The notes: generated by a model not told the origin, from the letters alone. 64,000 bases of DNA from Isoetes taiwanensis (GCA_021234155.1 JAJEKV010000008.1:19173308-19237307), one strand, 5' to 3'. Counted from the first letter of the stretch, positions 20,356 to 32,858 are shown. Program-made: numbers and translations.

Positions 20356-23220
20356 CTAACATACATCCCCGGCAAGTGCCGCATATGCTTCTGCAACAAG
20401 TGTGGGAATCTTGACAGTGTTTGGTAGCTTCTTCTTATTCGAAGGACTCCAAGCGTAGTCGATACTCTCTATCTCAATGCGGTCACTAGCAGTGGTCGGC
20501 CTCCATCTCTTCTTCCAACAATTGACATAGTTGGCTGGGAACACCTGGTTCCTAACAGGGACAGGCTCCCACCAAGTGACCTGGATAGTCTCGAAGTTGT
20601 CTTTCTTATCATCCATTTGGGGTTCTTCTGTAGCATACCCTAGCCATGTTGGGCACAAGACATCATCGTATACGCCAATACAAACATGCCCTTCTTCAAA
20701 TCCTTGAAAGGATTGAATTCTGGTACGGGCTTATCCTTCAATGGACCAACATAAGCAGGAGTGATGGTTGCAATTGGCTCCACCACCACCACACATCGCA
20801 CGCCAAGTCTATCTTGCCTAGTCTTGCACCCAAAAGTCCTCGTGGGACCTTCCACGTTGGTGATGCTACTCGGATGCTCCAAGAGTCCCATCAATATTCA
20901 ATTGTCGCCGTAAATTGTCTTTGTATATTTGGCCGCCTCTACGGTGTGCCCTTCTTGTTCGTCGAGCATGCGACCCAATGGAGGATATGCTTATGGATAC
21001 TGTTTCGGAGCTGACCAATGTCTTTCACCGAGCTCTTAGGTGCTAGCATCTTCGGATTTCCAGATGGCATTAGGGGTTTTCCATCCTCTCCTTCTTTCCA
21101 CATTCTTATTCCACCAGCAGGTAGCCAATCCACGAACGTAGGACGAGCCTTATGGTACATGACAGGCCAGTCACCATTCATAGCAAACATAAAGGTCAGA
21201 GGCTCAGTGTGACCTGTCAATCTATCTTCCCCATCAGGGATATACCCTTCTATGAAACCTTTCCAATCTGGAACCTTATGAACAACATATGGCACTGGCG
21301 TGTTGAGATTGCACGTATGAAATTCATACAACAACTCGGGCATGGTTAGCACTTCGGCTTTCTTCAAGGTAGATGAAAAATTTCCAAACATAGCATCTAT
21401 ATCGTCATGTGTATGGCCAGGCATCATAAACCCTAACTCAATCTCCTCGAAAACACCCAGATATACAAGGTATGAAAGATACGAGAATACATACCTATTT
21501 TTGTTTTGTCCGGATGCATTGTCTAGTTGCAACAAAGAATTTGCGAGGGAGACGCTTCAATGAGGGTCCCTCGGGTTGAGGGATGGCAGCGGGGATGCTC
21601 TTCCCGCACAAATGACAACTTGACGCTTAGCGGTGGTGTCACGTAAAGGCCCCGCCCAATCACGGGACTGATGGATCGACAAAGGCAAGATGGCCTCCCC
21701 CAAAAACTCATTAGGGCAGCTCCAACCTTTTCAAAATACTATTCAAAGAACCTACGTGGAAGTTGGAGTCGCCCGACCACGGATCCAAAGCAAAATTTCC
21801 ATAGCACCCTCTCCCATGGCGGTGGGGTAAGTGCACTGTCAATGAAGTCTTTAGCTTATCTAGTCTCCAAAGGGACTTCACGAATCGAACAACTTTGGAA
21901 TCATAGTCTTTGCCTGATCCATTTTGTCGTGAATGATACATACAAAGTCTCGAGGATGCCCGTGGGATACTTGAGTCTCCATGACCCGATCTTTGGGTGC
22001 GACATGATTGTTTGCTCTAGTCTATGTGCCCTTCTCACGATCATGCAATATTCTCCTCTCACCTCATCCTTGGTCTTCAGCAGCCCGATGCGGATAACCT
22101 CGCAAGTGTCACACTTGGAGAATGCATTCTTCTTAGCAATCTTGGCGTCCTTGAAGCTACGTCTCCCGTCCTATGAAATCACCGGAGGATACCTTCTTGC
22201 CCGTGGAGTGCCATCACTTCAGCGTTGACCTCTTCGAGAATGCATGTCTTCGTAAACATAGCAGGCAACTTCCTCACATTTTCTCGAATCCCATCATCAT
22301 TCCTCCTGCTACGGTGAGGTAAGGACTCACAATTTTCCTTCACAAACATGGAAAAAAACAGCCTCTCGAGGCCAAGGTGGCCGCCGCGTGCTCATAGTGC
22401 ACGAATTGCCATGCTTTCGCCTTTCGAAAGTAACCGGCGAATTCGCCTTCCACTTCGGATACCTCGACTTTGAAATCCCAAGACCAAGGTACCAAGCCCT
22501 CTCCACGGATTACCGATGCCTTGCAAGACTAGTCGATGAACCCTTCTACCCTTCATATTGTTGCCTAACATGTCATACAAAAGTGGTCCCGTCACTTTCG
22601 ATTTCATGGCAAAGAAATCCTTTCGCATGTTTATAGCTTGATCCCTACCGAATTTCTCACAACATCTCTGTTTTGCAACACATGGTCTTCCTATACCTCA
22701 AGATGGCTTCATTGGTTGTTAGCGATCTATCTTTGGAGGCTTTGATGCTTTCTTTGGCCGACCGAGAATGGAAGGTGTATTTACGCTTCTCGTGCTGCGG
22801 ATGCTTCTGAATCTCAGAGCTGCCACCGCTCGGCGTCATATCATCTTTGTTCCACTTGCGCCCGCCTTAAAATTTCCGACACCTTCACCCCACAAACCCT
22901 AACTAGATCATTATTCCACCTCAAAAGCATGCCCGCTTTGGGTATTGTCAAACATGCTTGGACCTGTTCGAAGTTCACCTCTTCGGAGGAAAGCCTTGAT
23001 AACGAACACCCCTCGGTCTTCATACCCAAGAACTGGTCACATCTTGCATCGTGCGGACCCGTTGAAGGATATAAATCCCTTCACATTGCAGGGATGGCAG
23101 CACAAAAGTGATAAATTTTGCATGGGTCTCGGTGGTGTGTACCTAGTTAGCAACATGGTGTCTGTTGCTTCCCCTCGTTGTCTTTTTTGATCTTGGCAAC
23201 CCGTCCACGGAGTCATGAAC
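20356..23220 (-). pseudogene. DUF7869-like transposon gene of unit F1 (decayed)
   Basis: The best-preserved part (21535-20939) encodes LQLDNASGQNKNRYVFSYLS, IELGFMMPGHTHDDID and AMFG, the pattern of the eukaryotic DUF7869 domain (acidic residue in LDN-x-G-x-NK, then GHT-x2-D/E-D). Upstream, in another frame near 21940, is HDKMDQAKTMIPKL, and near 22110 FSKCDTCEVIRIGL, both typical neighbours in this protein type. Downstream frames to 20356 end in WWEPVPVRNQVFPANYVNCW. At least six frameshifts or stops occur. The Asp/Glu-rich motifs suggest an RNase-H-fold DDE transposase relative, but that is my inference. The gene faces the RING gene tail to tail, about 170 bases apart. Confidence 0.55.
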
Positions 23221-25800
23221 ATCAATATGTAGCATAATAACAGGGGGTTTTCTTTGTGTTTTTGTACGCTTTTTACAAAGGTTTTCTTAAGATTTCATGG
23301 CGTATTCGAATGGATGTACTAATGCGTACATCTAGAGTGCATCATTTCTTAGTCGTTGATTTAACTTTTTTTTTTCAATGGTCCAACATCCAAAGGCTCA
23401 CAACAAAAGCCCTCTTTTTATTTTAGGGGCTGAACATGCAAGCCTCGTGGATAGCATTTTAAGGCATTCTTTGCCCTAAAGCTTGGCCATGAACCACTGT
23501 TGGGGTTGGCCGACATCATGGCACATCGGATTTGAAGCAGCGGATTTGCAGCATATTTGCAGCGAAATGTCAAGGCAGATGTCAAGTTTTGGGCCTTTAT
23601 AAAAACTTCTAGGGCAAATCCAGAGTTGGGGGTTTCTCCTACAGCAGAGAGCTCAGGAGGTTTCATCTGCAGCCAGAGCTCGGGAGTTCCAGACTAGTTT
23701 TAGATTTTTTGGATTTTGGCATACACATGATCAGAACACTATTCTGACTCAGATTTCTGAAGGTGCTTACGTTTTAGAACCACCCCAAACAACGGCAGCG
23801 ATCCCCTCCACAGAAGCATTGAAAGCTCGCCATTATACCAGCGCCGAAAGGTCAGATATGGGGTTTTAGGTGTATCGTCGATCCGTCCACGGCTCGAACC
23901 AAAACCAAGGTAAACTTTCTTCCCTCGTTTTTCTTTAAGGCCATAAATTATGTGTACATGTTTAATGCTTCTGTTACTATCCATATCAATGCCCGGCAAG
24001 CAGCTCAACTACCGCTTCAAGGACCCTTTAAAGCTAAGTTATGTCTCAGATTTTTTACCGAATGAAGCTAATGGCTCTCAATCTCTCGAGTAAAATTGGA
24101 GCAAGATCATTTATCGGGATTGTGATTTTGTCTTTTTACATCCGATCTCAAATGTAGGTCTACCTAATCTAAAAGAATGAGCTGAAGTTAGATTTTTTGT
24201 GATGGGGTGGAAGCTAAGATGGCACTCGCTTTTTGTTTCTCGGACAATGAGTACGATCTTTGCACACCAACTCTCTTTGTATTTGGCGATTAAGTAGATC
24301 CCGGAAATAACAACTATTTGGCAACTACGGCAAAGGCAAACTTCCTCCTTATGGACAAATTTGATACTAGGCGTACTAATCCGGGTTTTCACCGTGGACA
24401 CTTTGTGAAGTTTGGTTTTGCAATGGCTTTGTAGCCACAGGTTCTAGCATGGAGAATTCTTGAAAAAGCCGGATTGCTTGATGAAGCAAAAGGGGTACAA
24501 TCTTGCTGGATTACATTATTTTATAAACGTTCATCCTTCCAAGAATGAGCTATACTTCCGGGTGAAATTTCACCCCTTATCCTTCTAAGCATTATCTTAT
24601 CTTCTATTTTTCATTATGCATTGTGCTCTCTCTCGTTTGTTCTAAGCTTAATTCCACACTGTTAAACCATGGAATTCATTGCTTTAAGTTATGCAATGGC
24701 TTGCTTTCCTTTGTCCAGGCTCGAATTTACATACTACCTTGCTAGCATTTGTCATGTTCTTGGAAAGTTTTTGCATATGTGCTGCTCAAAATATGTTAAT
24801 GCTAAAGTATTCTCTGTAGTATTCTCTATGCAGGTTCAAAAAAAATTTGCAGGATGTTGATATCTCTAGCAATGCTTACGATGGCAATTGCACAAACAAC
24901 TAAGGAAGATCAAGTTTATCGCATGATCCATTTCTATTTTATGTGTAACTACCAATGCCTATAGTTTCTATTCAGTCAAGATAAATTGAGCGTGTTGTTG
25001 CAACAATGCTATTTTAGAATGATTTCAAGACAATTTGAGCACATTGTTACAATGTTGTCATTTTGGAGCCTATAAATTATGCAATTTAAAATATATGGTT
25101 TGCAATAACACATCAATCATTTTGTACTTATATTTTATTTTGATTTTTATTTTTTTTTTACCTCAAAGTTTATCTATGTTTGTTTCTTTTGTGGCCCGAA
25201 GGGCCAAAATTTTTTTGTAATATAACAACCAACATAACTGCTATGAATATTAATTAACACAAACTATTACATTAGACATGTTTAAAATTAAATTCCCCCT
25301 TAAACCCCCTTTTGTTTGAGTGCATATTCACACGGGGGGTGACGTAGGGCAGCGAGAGCCCCTGTAATTATGTTTTGCACGTACAAAATCAACACCATAT
25401 AGTATATTGTTGAAATCTTATAGTATTTTGCAAATCTTATTATACAGTATAACAAATTCTATACATCCATACCCCACAAACGAGGAACTTTGTGTACGGT
25501 GTAGATTAAGGAATAAGGGGTGAATATGCCTATCCAACAGCTCCAGAGAATGAAGGAACCCAATGCCTCACCTAAGGTACTTGCTTCTGGAGTAGGCCAA
25601 GAGAGAACATGATGCCCCTCAAACACGCCTAGAACACCCACACTCACAAGTCCATGCAGGATGTCTTTAAAGTGGCATCTCTCCCCAGCTCCCATGGTCC
25701 CTTTGCCAACCGCCCGACCATCTTTGAATAGGTACACCTCCTGCACCAAAAAAAATGAATCAGTTCAAGAGCAAAGTTACAGCACATGGTCCTTAGATGG
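23221..25800. other. 2.6 kb without a recognisable gene
   Basis: Mostly AT-rich sequence. Frames on the minus strand (23418-23666, 23739-24008, 24111-24401) show no motif I know. A palindrome GGCCCGAAGGGCC lies near 25194. GGGGTGACGTAGGGC at 25336 is a weak candidate for a GGGT-type transposon end. Either host intergenic DNA or the unresolved edges of units F1 and F2. Confidence 0.35.
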
Positions 25801-26425
25801 TGAAATTGGCCGGGCGCCCAATTTTCTCCCTGTTGTTACGTAAATTGGGGAGGTGAAATTGGGCACCCGCCCTATTTCCTCCACTATTTGATGTTTCTTA
25901 GGCTGCTCAAGTGGGCGAGCGCCCAATTTGCTCCACAATCTAGTAACTTTGAGGAGTTGGGGGTGGGCGTGGCCCCTTTCCTCCCTCTTGATGTTTCTTA
26001 TTTGGTCAAATTAGGCTGGCCCAATTTTACTCCCACTGATCTAGTAACTTTGAGAAGTTGGGGTAGGCCCCAATTTCCACCTTCTGCGATGTTTCTTAGG
26101 CTTTCTTTGAGAAATTGAGTGGCAATTTGCTCCACAGTCTAGTAACTTTGAGAGTTTGGTTGGGCACCAGCCCTATTTCCTCCTATTCTGATGTTCTTAG
26201 GCACTCAAATTGGGCTGGCCTTGATTTTGCTCCACGGTCTAAAGCCTTTGAGGAGTTGAAATTGGGCAGTGGCCCAATTTCCACCCTGTTGCAGTGTTTC
26301 TTAGCTGCTGAAATTGGGCGAGCGCCCAATTTGCTCCCTGGTCTAGTAACTTTGAGGAGTTGAAATTGAACACCCGCCCAATTTCCTCCCTGTTGCAGTG
26401 CTCCTTAGCTGCTAAAATTGGCTCC
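25801..26425. repeat. Tandem array 1, degenerate GCCCAATTT palindromes
   Basis: A unit of roughly 90-100 bases containing tctagtaactttgaggagtt, a dyad such as AAATTGGGCGAGCGCCCAATTT (here split as arms AAATTGGGCG/A and GCGCCCAATTT) and ccctgttgcagtgtttctta is repeated about six times with many changes. The spacer differs from that of the other three arrays. Confidence 0.7.
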
Positions 26426-27232
26426 CTGGTCTAGTAATCTTGAGGTGCTATACGTAAATGAAACATAGCCACTCTTTCTAAGGCAGGCACCCAGGAATGA
26501 TACATATTCAGGAGGTCTATCCGCCCATACAGTGTTACTCAGGAATCAAACTAGGCACCCATTTGGCCCTGCTTCCATGCTACCCGAGATAGAATATAGA
26601 GGGGACCGAACATACATCTCTCAAAATTTTCTTTTTATCTCTCAAATCTTATCATCAATAATGTTCTATACCAATCCGGGCAAAGAATGAACGATATCAA
26701 TCGAAGAAACCTACCTTTGGTGAATCGCATACGCCATCCATTTGAAGAAGTTGTTGCCCAAGAATGTGAGAGAAACGAAATGGCTTAACCGCCAGCTTCC
26801 TCGAGTATTTCAAAAATCAATTCTCCCACCGAGTTCAATATATATTCAAATTCAAATTCAAATGCAAAAAGGGACGTAAATCAAATATTGGTGGGGCCCT
26901 AATTTGAAATTGAAAATGTACCGGCGGACCGTACTATAAATTTGAAATTAGGGCCGTGAGAGAATTCAAAATTTAAAATTTAAATTTCAATACGTGTATG
27001 TCAATTTAAAAAAAGCGCATTTACTTTTTCGGGCACATTTATTGCAAAGCTGTCTATTTTTATTGTTCTGTCCTTTGGTCCATATTTACTTAAAAACGTC
27101 TATTTTTTAGGGTCTTCTTTTGCATGGCCGCCACTTGTCACTCATCGGTTAAACCTAACAGCCCATTCCTTTTCGCATTCGGCATTCTTTGAGCTTTGTT
27201 CATATCGATTTCTTGAGCCCGACCACCTGCGA

Positions 27233-27385
27233 GCATCCAGGCGCCTATCGTGTTCACACTGATTTCTTCCAAGCGCTTACTCCAAGCATCCAGGCGCCTA
27301 TCGTTTTCAAATTGATTTCTTCCAAGCGCTAACCCGAGCTACCCGAGGCGCTGTCGTGTTCAAAGTGATTTCTTCCAAAATATTT
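27233..27385. repeat. Three tandem copies of a 52-base unit
   Basis: gcatccaggcgcctatcgt, a short variable part and tgatttcttccaagcgct occur at 27233 and 27286 and more diverged at about 27337. Confidence 0.65.
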
Positions 27386-27744
27386 GCGTACTGCTAGCTT
27401 CCGGCATACTTTGCTTTCATGGAAAGTCGACCCGTGAAGGGAGGAAAAGTCTTGCTCTTTTCTTCAACTTCAGTTCTTTACATTAGTCACGGGGAGATAA
27501 GCCAGCGGCCTTAAGGAGTCCACCCAATCCTATGGCGCACCTCTCTGGGCTTGGTTGTCACTTTGTACCTCGAAGTTGTCTCCCTCACCCAATAACCCTT
27601 TTGGCCCGATTGGATCATTCTAATTACCACGAAGGGCCCAATTTGTCTCCTCTTGGCTACATAAGTCCCTTGGATCGACAAATCGGTGAGCCCAAATCTA
27701 TCAAAGCTCTAAACCTTCTTCTTGCTTTCTAACCTTCCAATCTT

Positions 27745-28405
27745 GGGGCAAATTGGGCGCCCAATTTGTGCCTTTCTTCTTTAAAGTAAGTCATTTGGAG
27801 GTCTCTCTTCTAGGTAACCTCATGTCTTTTGTAAATTGGTGGTAGCCCAATTTGGGACCCTCTCGCCTCTCTCTTCTTGTAACCTCCTGCTGCTCACGGC
27901 AAATTGGTGAGGCCCAATTTGGGACCCCATCTTCTCTCTTCTTGTAATCTCCTGCACTTTCTGCAAATTGGGGCGGGGCTTTGGGACCCTCTGGCCTCTC
28001 TCTTCTTGTAACCTCCTCTGCTCTGGCAAATTGGGCGGGCGCCCAATTTGGGACCTCGAAACTTCTCTCTTCTTGTAATCTCCTCTGCTCTGCAAAATTG
28101 AGGTGCCCAATTTGGGACCCTCGAGCTTCTCTCTTCTTGTAACCTCCTCTGCTCACACCAAATTGGGCGAGCCCAATTTGGGACCCTCGAGCTTCTCTCT
28201 TCTTGTAACCTCCTCTGCTCTGGCAAATTGGGCGGGCGCCCAATTTGGGACCCTCTGGCCTCTCTCTTCTTGTAACCTCCTCTGCTCTGGCAAATTGGGC
28301 GGGCGCCCAATTTGGGACCCTCGGGCTTCTCTCTTCTTGTAATCTCCTCTGCTCTGCAAATTGGGCGGGCGCCCAATTTGGGACCTCTTGCAATCTTTGG
28401 TTAGT
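27745..28405. repeat. Tandem array 2 of the AAATTGGGCG/CGCCCAATTT palindrome
   Basis: About eleven units of 60-65 bases. Each has a palindrome and a spacer like gggaccctcgggcttctctc followed by ttcttgtaacctcctctgct. Four units carry the perfect 22-base form (arms AAATTGGGCG and CGCCCAATTT around GG); others have shortened centres. The array ends 90 bases before the start codon of the histone-tail-mimic gene, so it may be part of its promoter. Confidence 0.85.
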
Positions 28406-28493
28406 TTTGTAATCTCCTCTCTTTCCGCAAATTGCTCTTTTAATTCTTTGACACACCACTAATGGGATTCATGAATGATGTTATGCAGCACCC

Positions 28494-31082
28494 ATGGCAA
28501 GAACTAAACAAACTGCACGTGTACCAGGATCTGGCCCTCCGTTGGCACAGGCATTTGCTGCAGCAAAGGAAGCAGAGGCGGGAATTCAGTTCAATGGTAT
28601 TGAAGTCGTCCCGGAACTAATGACTGCCGTAGCAGATAAATTTACTTGGTGCATAGAGGTAGGCAATATCCACCCTGGGTCTAGCACGAATCACCTCAAG
28701 GATCTGTGGCTTTTTGTACTTTCTTGAGCAGGGACTGGAGGACCTGAGAATGCAGGTATAGCAATCGACATGTCTGTGAGCACTGAGTTTGCCAACGAGT
28801 TAGAGGTTGTCGTAGAGGACGTGCTTGATAAGTCATTTCAAGGATACAGGTTACCCTTTGGGACTTACAATCCTCAGCTAATGCATGCAAGCATCAAGAG
28901 GCTTCACATTAAGTGTCGAGGCCAAGGGTCGGGTCTGTCTTCTTACGAAAGCCTTGAGAGATCTGGACTCACCAAACGGGGAGATATTATAGATGGATTT
29001 AATACAGTTAGACAGTGCATACTCGATCACAAACAAAATCGATCAAAGGCCCTTTACACAGAGTATCATGGGAAGAGCCAACCAAAGGTCTATGACACGG
29101 CGTGGTTGAGATCACGTTATGGAGTTCCTAAGAAGGGTGACCGGACGAAGGGGAAGAAAAACCCGCGGCCGTGTCATCGAAAAAGGTTCCTAAGAAGAAA
29201 AGATCGAAACATCAACTCCAAAACTGATTCTTGGTGGTATGGGAAGAACATCCGTGGCCCGGGCGTTAGCATTAGATCGCGGGAGGTATCCGGCGGTCCC
29301 CACCGGAAAAAGCAAGGAACAAAGCGAAGTCGGCCGCGCGGCAATAGCTTCCTCGTCTAAGAAAAGAAGAGACCCTACTCCACCATCAACATCGGTGCAT
29401 CCGATGGGGAGGACGGGCCGACACTCCTCACGGAAAGGCAGCGGGCAAATTGTGAAGTGCTTTCGACATCCGGCGGGCGTTGACTCAAGAAAGCAAACGT
29501 GAGTTGTCCCAAACTGCATTGATCAACATTAAGCACAGGGAAAGGATCTATCCTCTTGGTGTTGAATTCGAAATAGAGGTGGATATCTTCAAAATGCATC
29601 AAGCACCTGCAAATATGACCTGCAGGGTCATCAATCCAGAACATGTTGATACACTCTATGAATCATTTATAAATGTGCAGATGCATCCACCTTGTGCGGA
29701 TGTTGTACCCTTTGATCCGATCCTTTGGGCGTGCACCTTTGAAGTGGAAGAAGGCCACCGATTTGGACAATGCGAATTCGGATTGTAAATGGCAATCACA
29801 CTACTCTGCGGTTGCCCAAATTCTTGTCAACCAGGCGTTGGAATGGCCAGTGAAAGGGCTCATCCGAAAGATCTTATCTTTTTTCTTCTCGCCAAAAGAA
29901 AATGTCGTGTCTTTGGCGGGGAACCTCACTCCTCGAATATGTGAAGGTCAGCCGAGAGAGCAACGATATCACCAAGAATACTATCCATCGGGATGTCTAC
30001 TTGAACAAATACGCCAGCTTAGGAATCAATGGGCATTCTATGGAAAGTCAAGAAAGGAAAGCGGACTATCCCAAGATAAGCGCATATTCAAGTAGTCATT
30101 TCTAATTGTGGATGCGATGCATTTTTTCATAAATCCTTTATTATCAAATTGGGCGGGCCCAATTTGGAGAGGCCTCCCATGTTTCTGCGCAATCTTGGCT
30201 ATGAAATTGGGCGGGCCCAATTTCAGATGCCAGGATACTACATGACACATGTTAAATTGCATCCGCTTGGGTATGAAATTGGGCGGGCGCCCAATTTGGG
30301 TTGGCCCCATGTGAATATAGCATGTTAAATTGCATCTGCTTGGGTATGAAATTGGGCGCCCAATTTGGGTTAGCCCATGTGAATATAGCATGTTAAATTG
30401 CATCTCCTTGGCTATGAAATTGGGCGGGCGCCCAATTTGGGTTGGCCCAATGTGAATATAGCATGTCAAATTGCATCTCCTTGTCTATGAAATTGGGCGG
30501 GCGCCCAATTTGGGTTGGCCCCATGTGAATATAGCATGTCAAATTGCATCTCCTTGTCTATGAAATTGGGCGGGCGCCCAATTTGGGTTGGCCCCATGTG
30601 AATATAGCATGTTAAATTGCATCTCCTTGTCTATGAAATTGGGCGGGCGCCCAATTTGGGTTGGCCCCATGTGAATATAGCATGTTAAATTGCATCTCCT
30701 TGTCTATGAAATTGGGCGGGCGCCCAATTTGCGATTTCCCTCATGTGCATTGCATGTTAGCTTGTGCATTGCTAAATTTTGAGACTGTATATTTCAAATG
30801 TGCTAAGTTTACTATGCTGTGCAGGATTGGCTCGCTATAGCGAAGCAGACATTGAAGAAGCTTAGCATGCGAGACTACGATTACTTCGTGTACCTGGATG
30901 ACGAAACTTGGAATATGTGCCTACAAGTGGCTCAGTTATTCTATGAAGACCAGCTAAAAGATGAATTGGGTGAGACGATAGTGGTAAAGGACCGGCTGAG
31001 AATGTTCACGAATAACAAGTGCCGACCTTTAAAGTCCATGCATCCAATGGATCTCAAAAAGACTTTTGACGAGAGATTATGA
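28494..31082 (+). CDS. Transposon-type protein starting with a histone H3 tail, possible ParB-like domain
   Basis: ATG at 28494 (context acccATGg, in-frame TGA at 28476) opens MARTKQTARVPGSGPPLAQA: after Met removal the first eight residues equal histone H3 residues 1-8, including Lys4, but Lys9 is replaced by Val. A frame change near 28730 leads to 28770-29360, with GQGSGLSSYESLERSGLTKR and a basic KKGDRTKGKK tail. A Ser/Lys/Arg-rich linker follows in shifted frames. 29480-29788 encodes IYPLGVEFEIEVDIF and CRVINPEHVDTLYESFINVQ; next, in other frames, FRIVNGNHTT, ENVVSLAG and LEYVKVSRESNDITKN. The order R-x-I-x-x-x-HV-x2-L-x2-S, DG/NGNH and LA-x2-N recalls ParB/sulfiredoxin-fold proteins. Array 3 separates this from a last exon (30826-31082, after tgctgtgcag) encoding LKKLSMRDYDYFVYLDDETW. 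The gene family is otherwise unknown to me. Confidence 0.5.
30145..30735. repeat. Tandem array 3 of the same palindrome with a different spacer
   Basis: Nine units of about 58-75 bases; six carry the perfect 22-base palindrome (starting near 30277, 30417, 30489, 30562, 30636 and 30709). The spacer is ggttggccccatgtgaatat followed by agcatgttaaattgcatctc. The array lies between coding parts of the gene starting at 28494, probably in an intron, since tgtgctgtgcag follows. Confidence 0.85.
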
Positions 31083-32403
31083 CAGCCACCACGCATAAAA
31101 GACCACCAAAATTATCTTTGGAAGGCGTGTCATGAAAATCCGTGCAAGCGAAATAAGAAGATTGGCAATCGCCGTGCACTCCTTAAATATCTCAAAAGAT
31201 GTGAAAAAGCTTCATGTTGACAACATGACCGATTTGAGGAAAATTCATCCTATATTCACGGAGAATTTGATGTTAATGTTCATAACAAGTGTAGGTGATT
31301 GGGTTGATAGCCGCAAGGCGAGGCGAAAAGCTCAACCTTCCAAAGGCTCTTATCCCCGAAGGTTGATGAGTATCTGCGTGGACGGTGGAAGAGGGATCAA
31401 AATCATTCAAATGCTACCGTGTCGAGTCCTCTGCAGGGATGTCGGTTGATGTGGTCAATACCTCTCTCGGTTTGTTGGATGTGATTTCAGAAATATCAAG
31501 AAATGGAGCATGGAGGATTACCGAAGTTCTTGGACTAGATCGGTGTGCTTACTTTTACCAGCAATTATATTGGATCACGATCTTTATCCCCGGATCGTTT
31601 GAGTGAATGCTTGTCCGCCATGAAGACTATAGACGGGGTAGTCGGTATGGGTGGGAGCGCAAATGATCCTAAAAGAGAAACCCTTCCTCTCGTGTTCGCG
31701 AGCCGCGGACTCTCGTTCTTGTAATGTATGTGGCGGAGACCAAGCGGCTGCCCCTGCAATGAATGACCTGAATCTATGCTTCAACGATCGCGGACCATCC
31801 TCAAGAGTATTCGGGTTCCCGCAAAGACTTGAAAGAAGTGGAGGACATAGAGAAGAACCTCCCGATCATGAGTCGCAAAGGTAACATGATTTAAACCCTG
31901 TGGTCTGCGTCTATTTCTTTTCAATGCCACTTATAACGGTTGTACTTTGCTTTCAAAGATACTTGTTGTATGTCGGCCTTGGGGTGACAAGAGTGTGGCA
32001 GGAGGCGGGTGCCCTTTTGCCACATCAATTAGATTCCGGACATGCACATACCTTGTCCCGAAATTTATGCTTGAGGGATCAAAAAATCCTTGATTTCTTC
32101 TCTGGAGGATCCTTTAGCCGTGCAAACTGTATGTCGCGGAATATAAAGCCACGCCTTTGAGAGTGATGAGAATATGCAGCAAAACTTACTCGCATTTTTG
32201 ATCAACTCGAAGTAATCTTTGGATGAGAAGAAATCGAGAGCCCATGCATTGCAAAAATAGCGGAGGGTAAAAAAAGCAAGCGGCTCCAAGGCAAGTCTTT
32301 GTAGTGTCCACTCCTCTACCTCCTTGTCCATTCCCCGCACAAACGGTGTTGCAAGAGTTGCAATCCACTCTCCTGTTGTCTAAAGATTCTCTCCACGCAC
32401 CAT
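31083..32403 (+). other. Fragmented coding-like segments of unit F2
   Basis: Plus-strand frames continue after the DERL stop: 31090-31240 reads like HQNYLWKACHENPCKRNKK with further stops; 31600-31730 gives DRLSECLSAMKTIDGVVGMG; 31750-31880 MNDLNLCFNDRGPSSRVFGF. They may be later exons of the gene starting at 28494 or a second accessory gene. None shows a motif I recognise. Confidence 0.3.
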
Positions 32404-32858
32404 TTGAGAAAGGTTGCGGGTTTTGGAGCAAAGGACATGTCTTTCTTTAGAAAGAAGAAGGATAACATTAATGCTTTGGCGGGCACTACATTAGTGTGCA
32501 CCCAAGATGTGATCGAGGTAGCTTCGAGTTTACGCAGCCTACTCCTCAAGGATCGAGAACCTTCGTTGTCTTGGACACAAGAAGCTCAGCACTGTGGATC
32601 CGCTACCATCGAAAAGAAAAGGATGTCGAAAAGGAGAAGGAAGTTGAGAAGGAGGACGAGGAAGTTGAGAAGGAGGACGAGGAAGTTGAGAAGGAGGACG
32701 AGGAAAATGAGAAGGAGGATGATGTTGAAATGGAAATTGAGAAGGATGCTCCTGACGCTACGCTAACCACTGAAGAATTCCTCGCTCAGATGGAACTCCT
32801 TAAGCAAGCGGCACAGGCGGGGAGAAAAAGCTTGCTCACACACACAACTCGTCGGTGA
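32404..32858 (+). CDS. Acidic Glu/Lys-repeat protein segment
   Basis: The plus-strand frame through 32590-32858 encodes a run of the heptad-like repeat EVEKEDE (four to five copies, from 21-base tandem repeats near 32638-32720) and then LTTEEFLAQMELLKQAAQAG and a stop. The composition predicts a charged helix or coil. The adjacent frame gives only Arg-rich sequence and is a shadow. It probably forms the C-terminus of an F2 accessory protein; function unknown. Confidence 0.4.

Noticed and set aside
26800-27010. Imperfect inverted repeat around gtaccggcgg with AATTTGAAATT arms
   Set aside because: AT-rich arms differ at the centre and are flanked by other ATTCAAATT repeats; likely simple-sequence effect.
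27745-28405. CRISPR-like array (palindromic repeats with spacers)
   Set aside because: Spacers are near-identical to one another, units vary in length, the context is a plant transposon and no cas genes are present.
27791-28459. Long minus-strand open frames (222 and 160 codons) reading repeats like VPNWAPAQFARAEEVTRRE
   Set aside because: They are the translation of tandem array 2; several frames are open for the same reason, and the unit length and palindromes explain the sequence better than a protein.
32404-32766. Arg/Lys-rich frame KRRRKLRRRTRKLRRR
   Set aside because: It is the shadow frame of the Glu/Lys repeat in the neighbouring frame, which alone continues into a non-repetitive helix.
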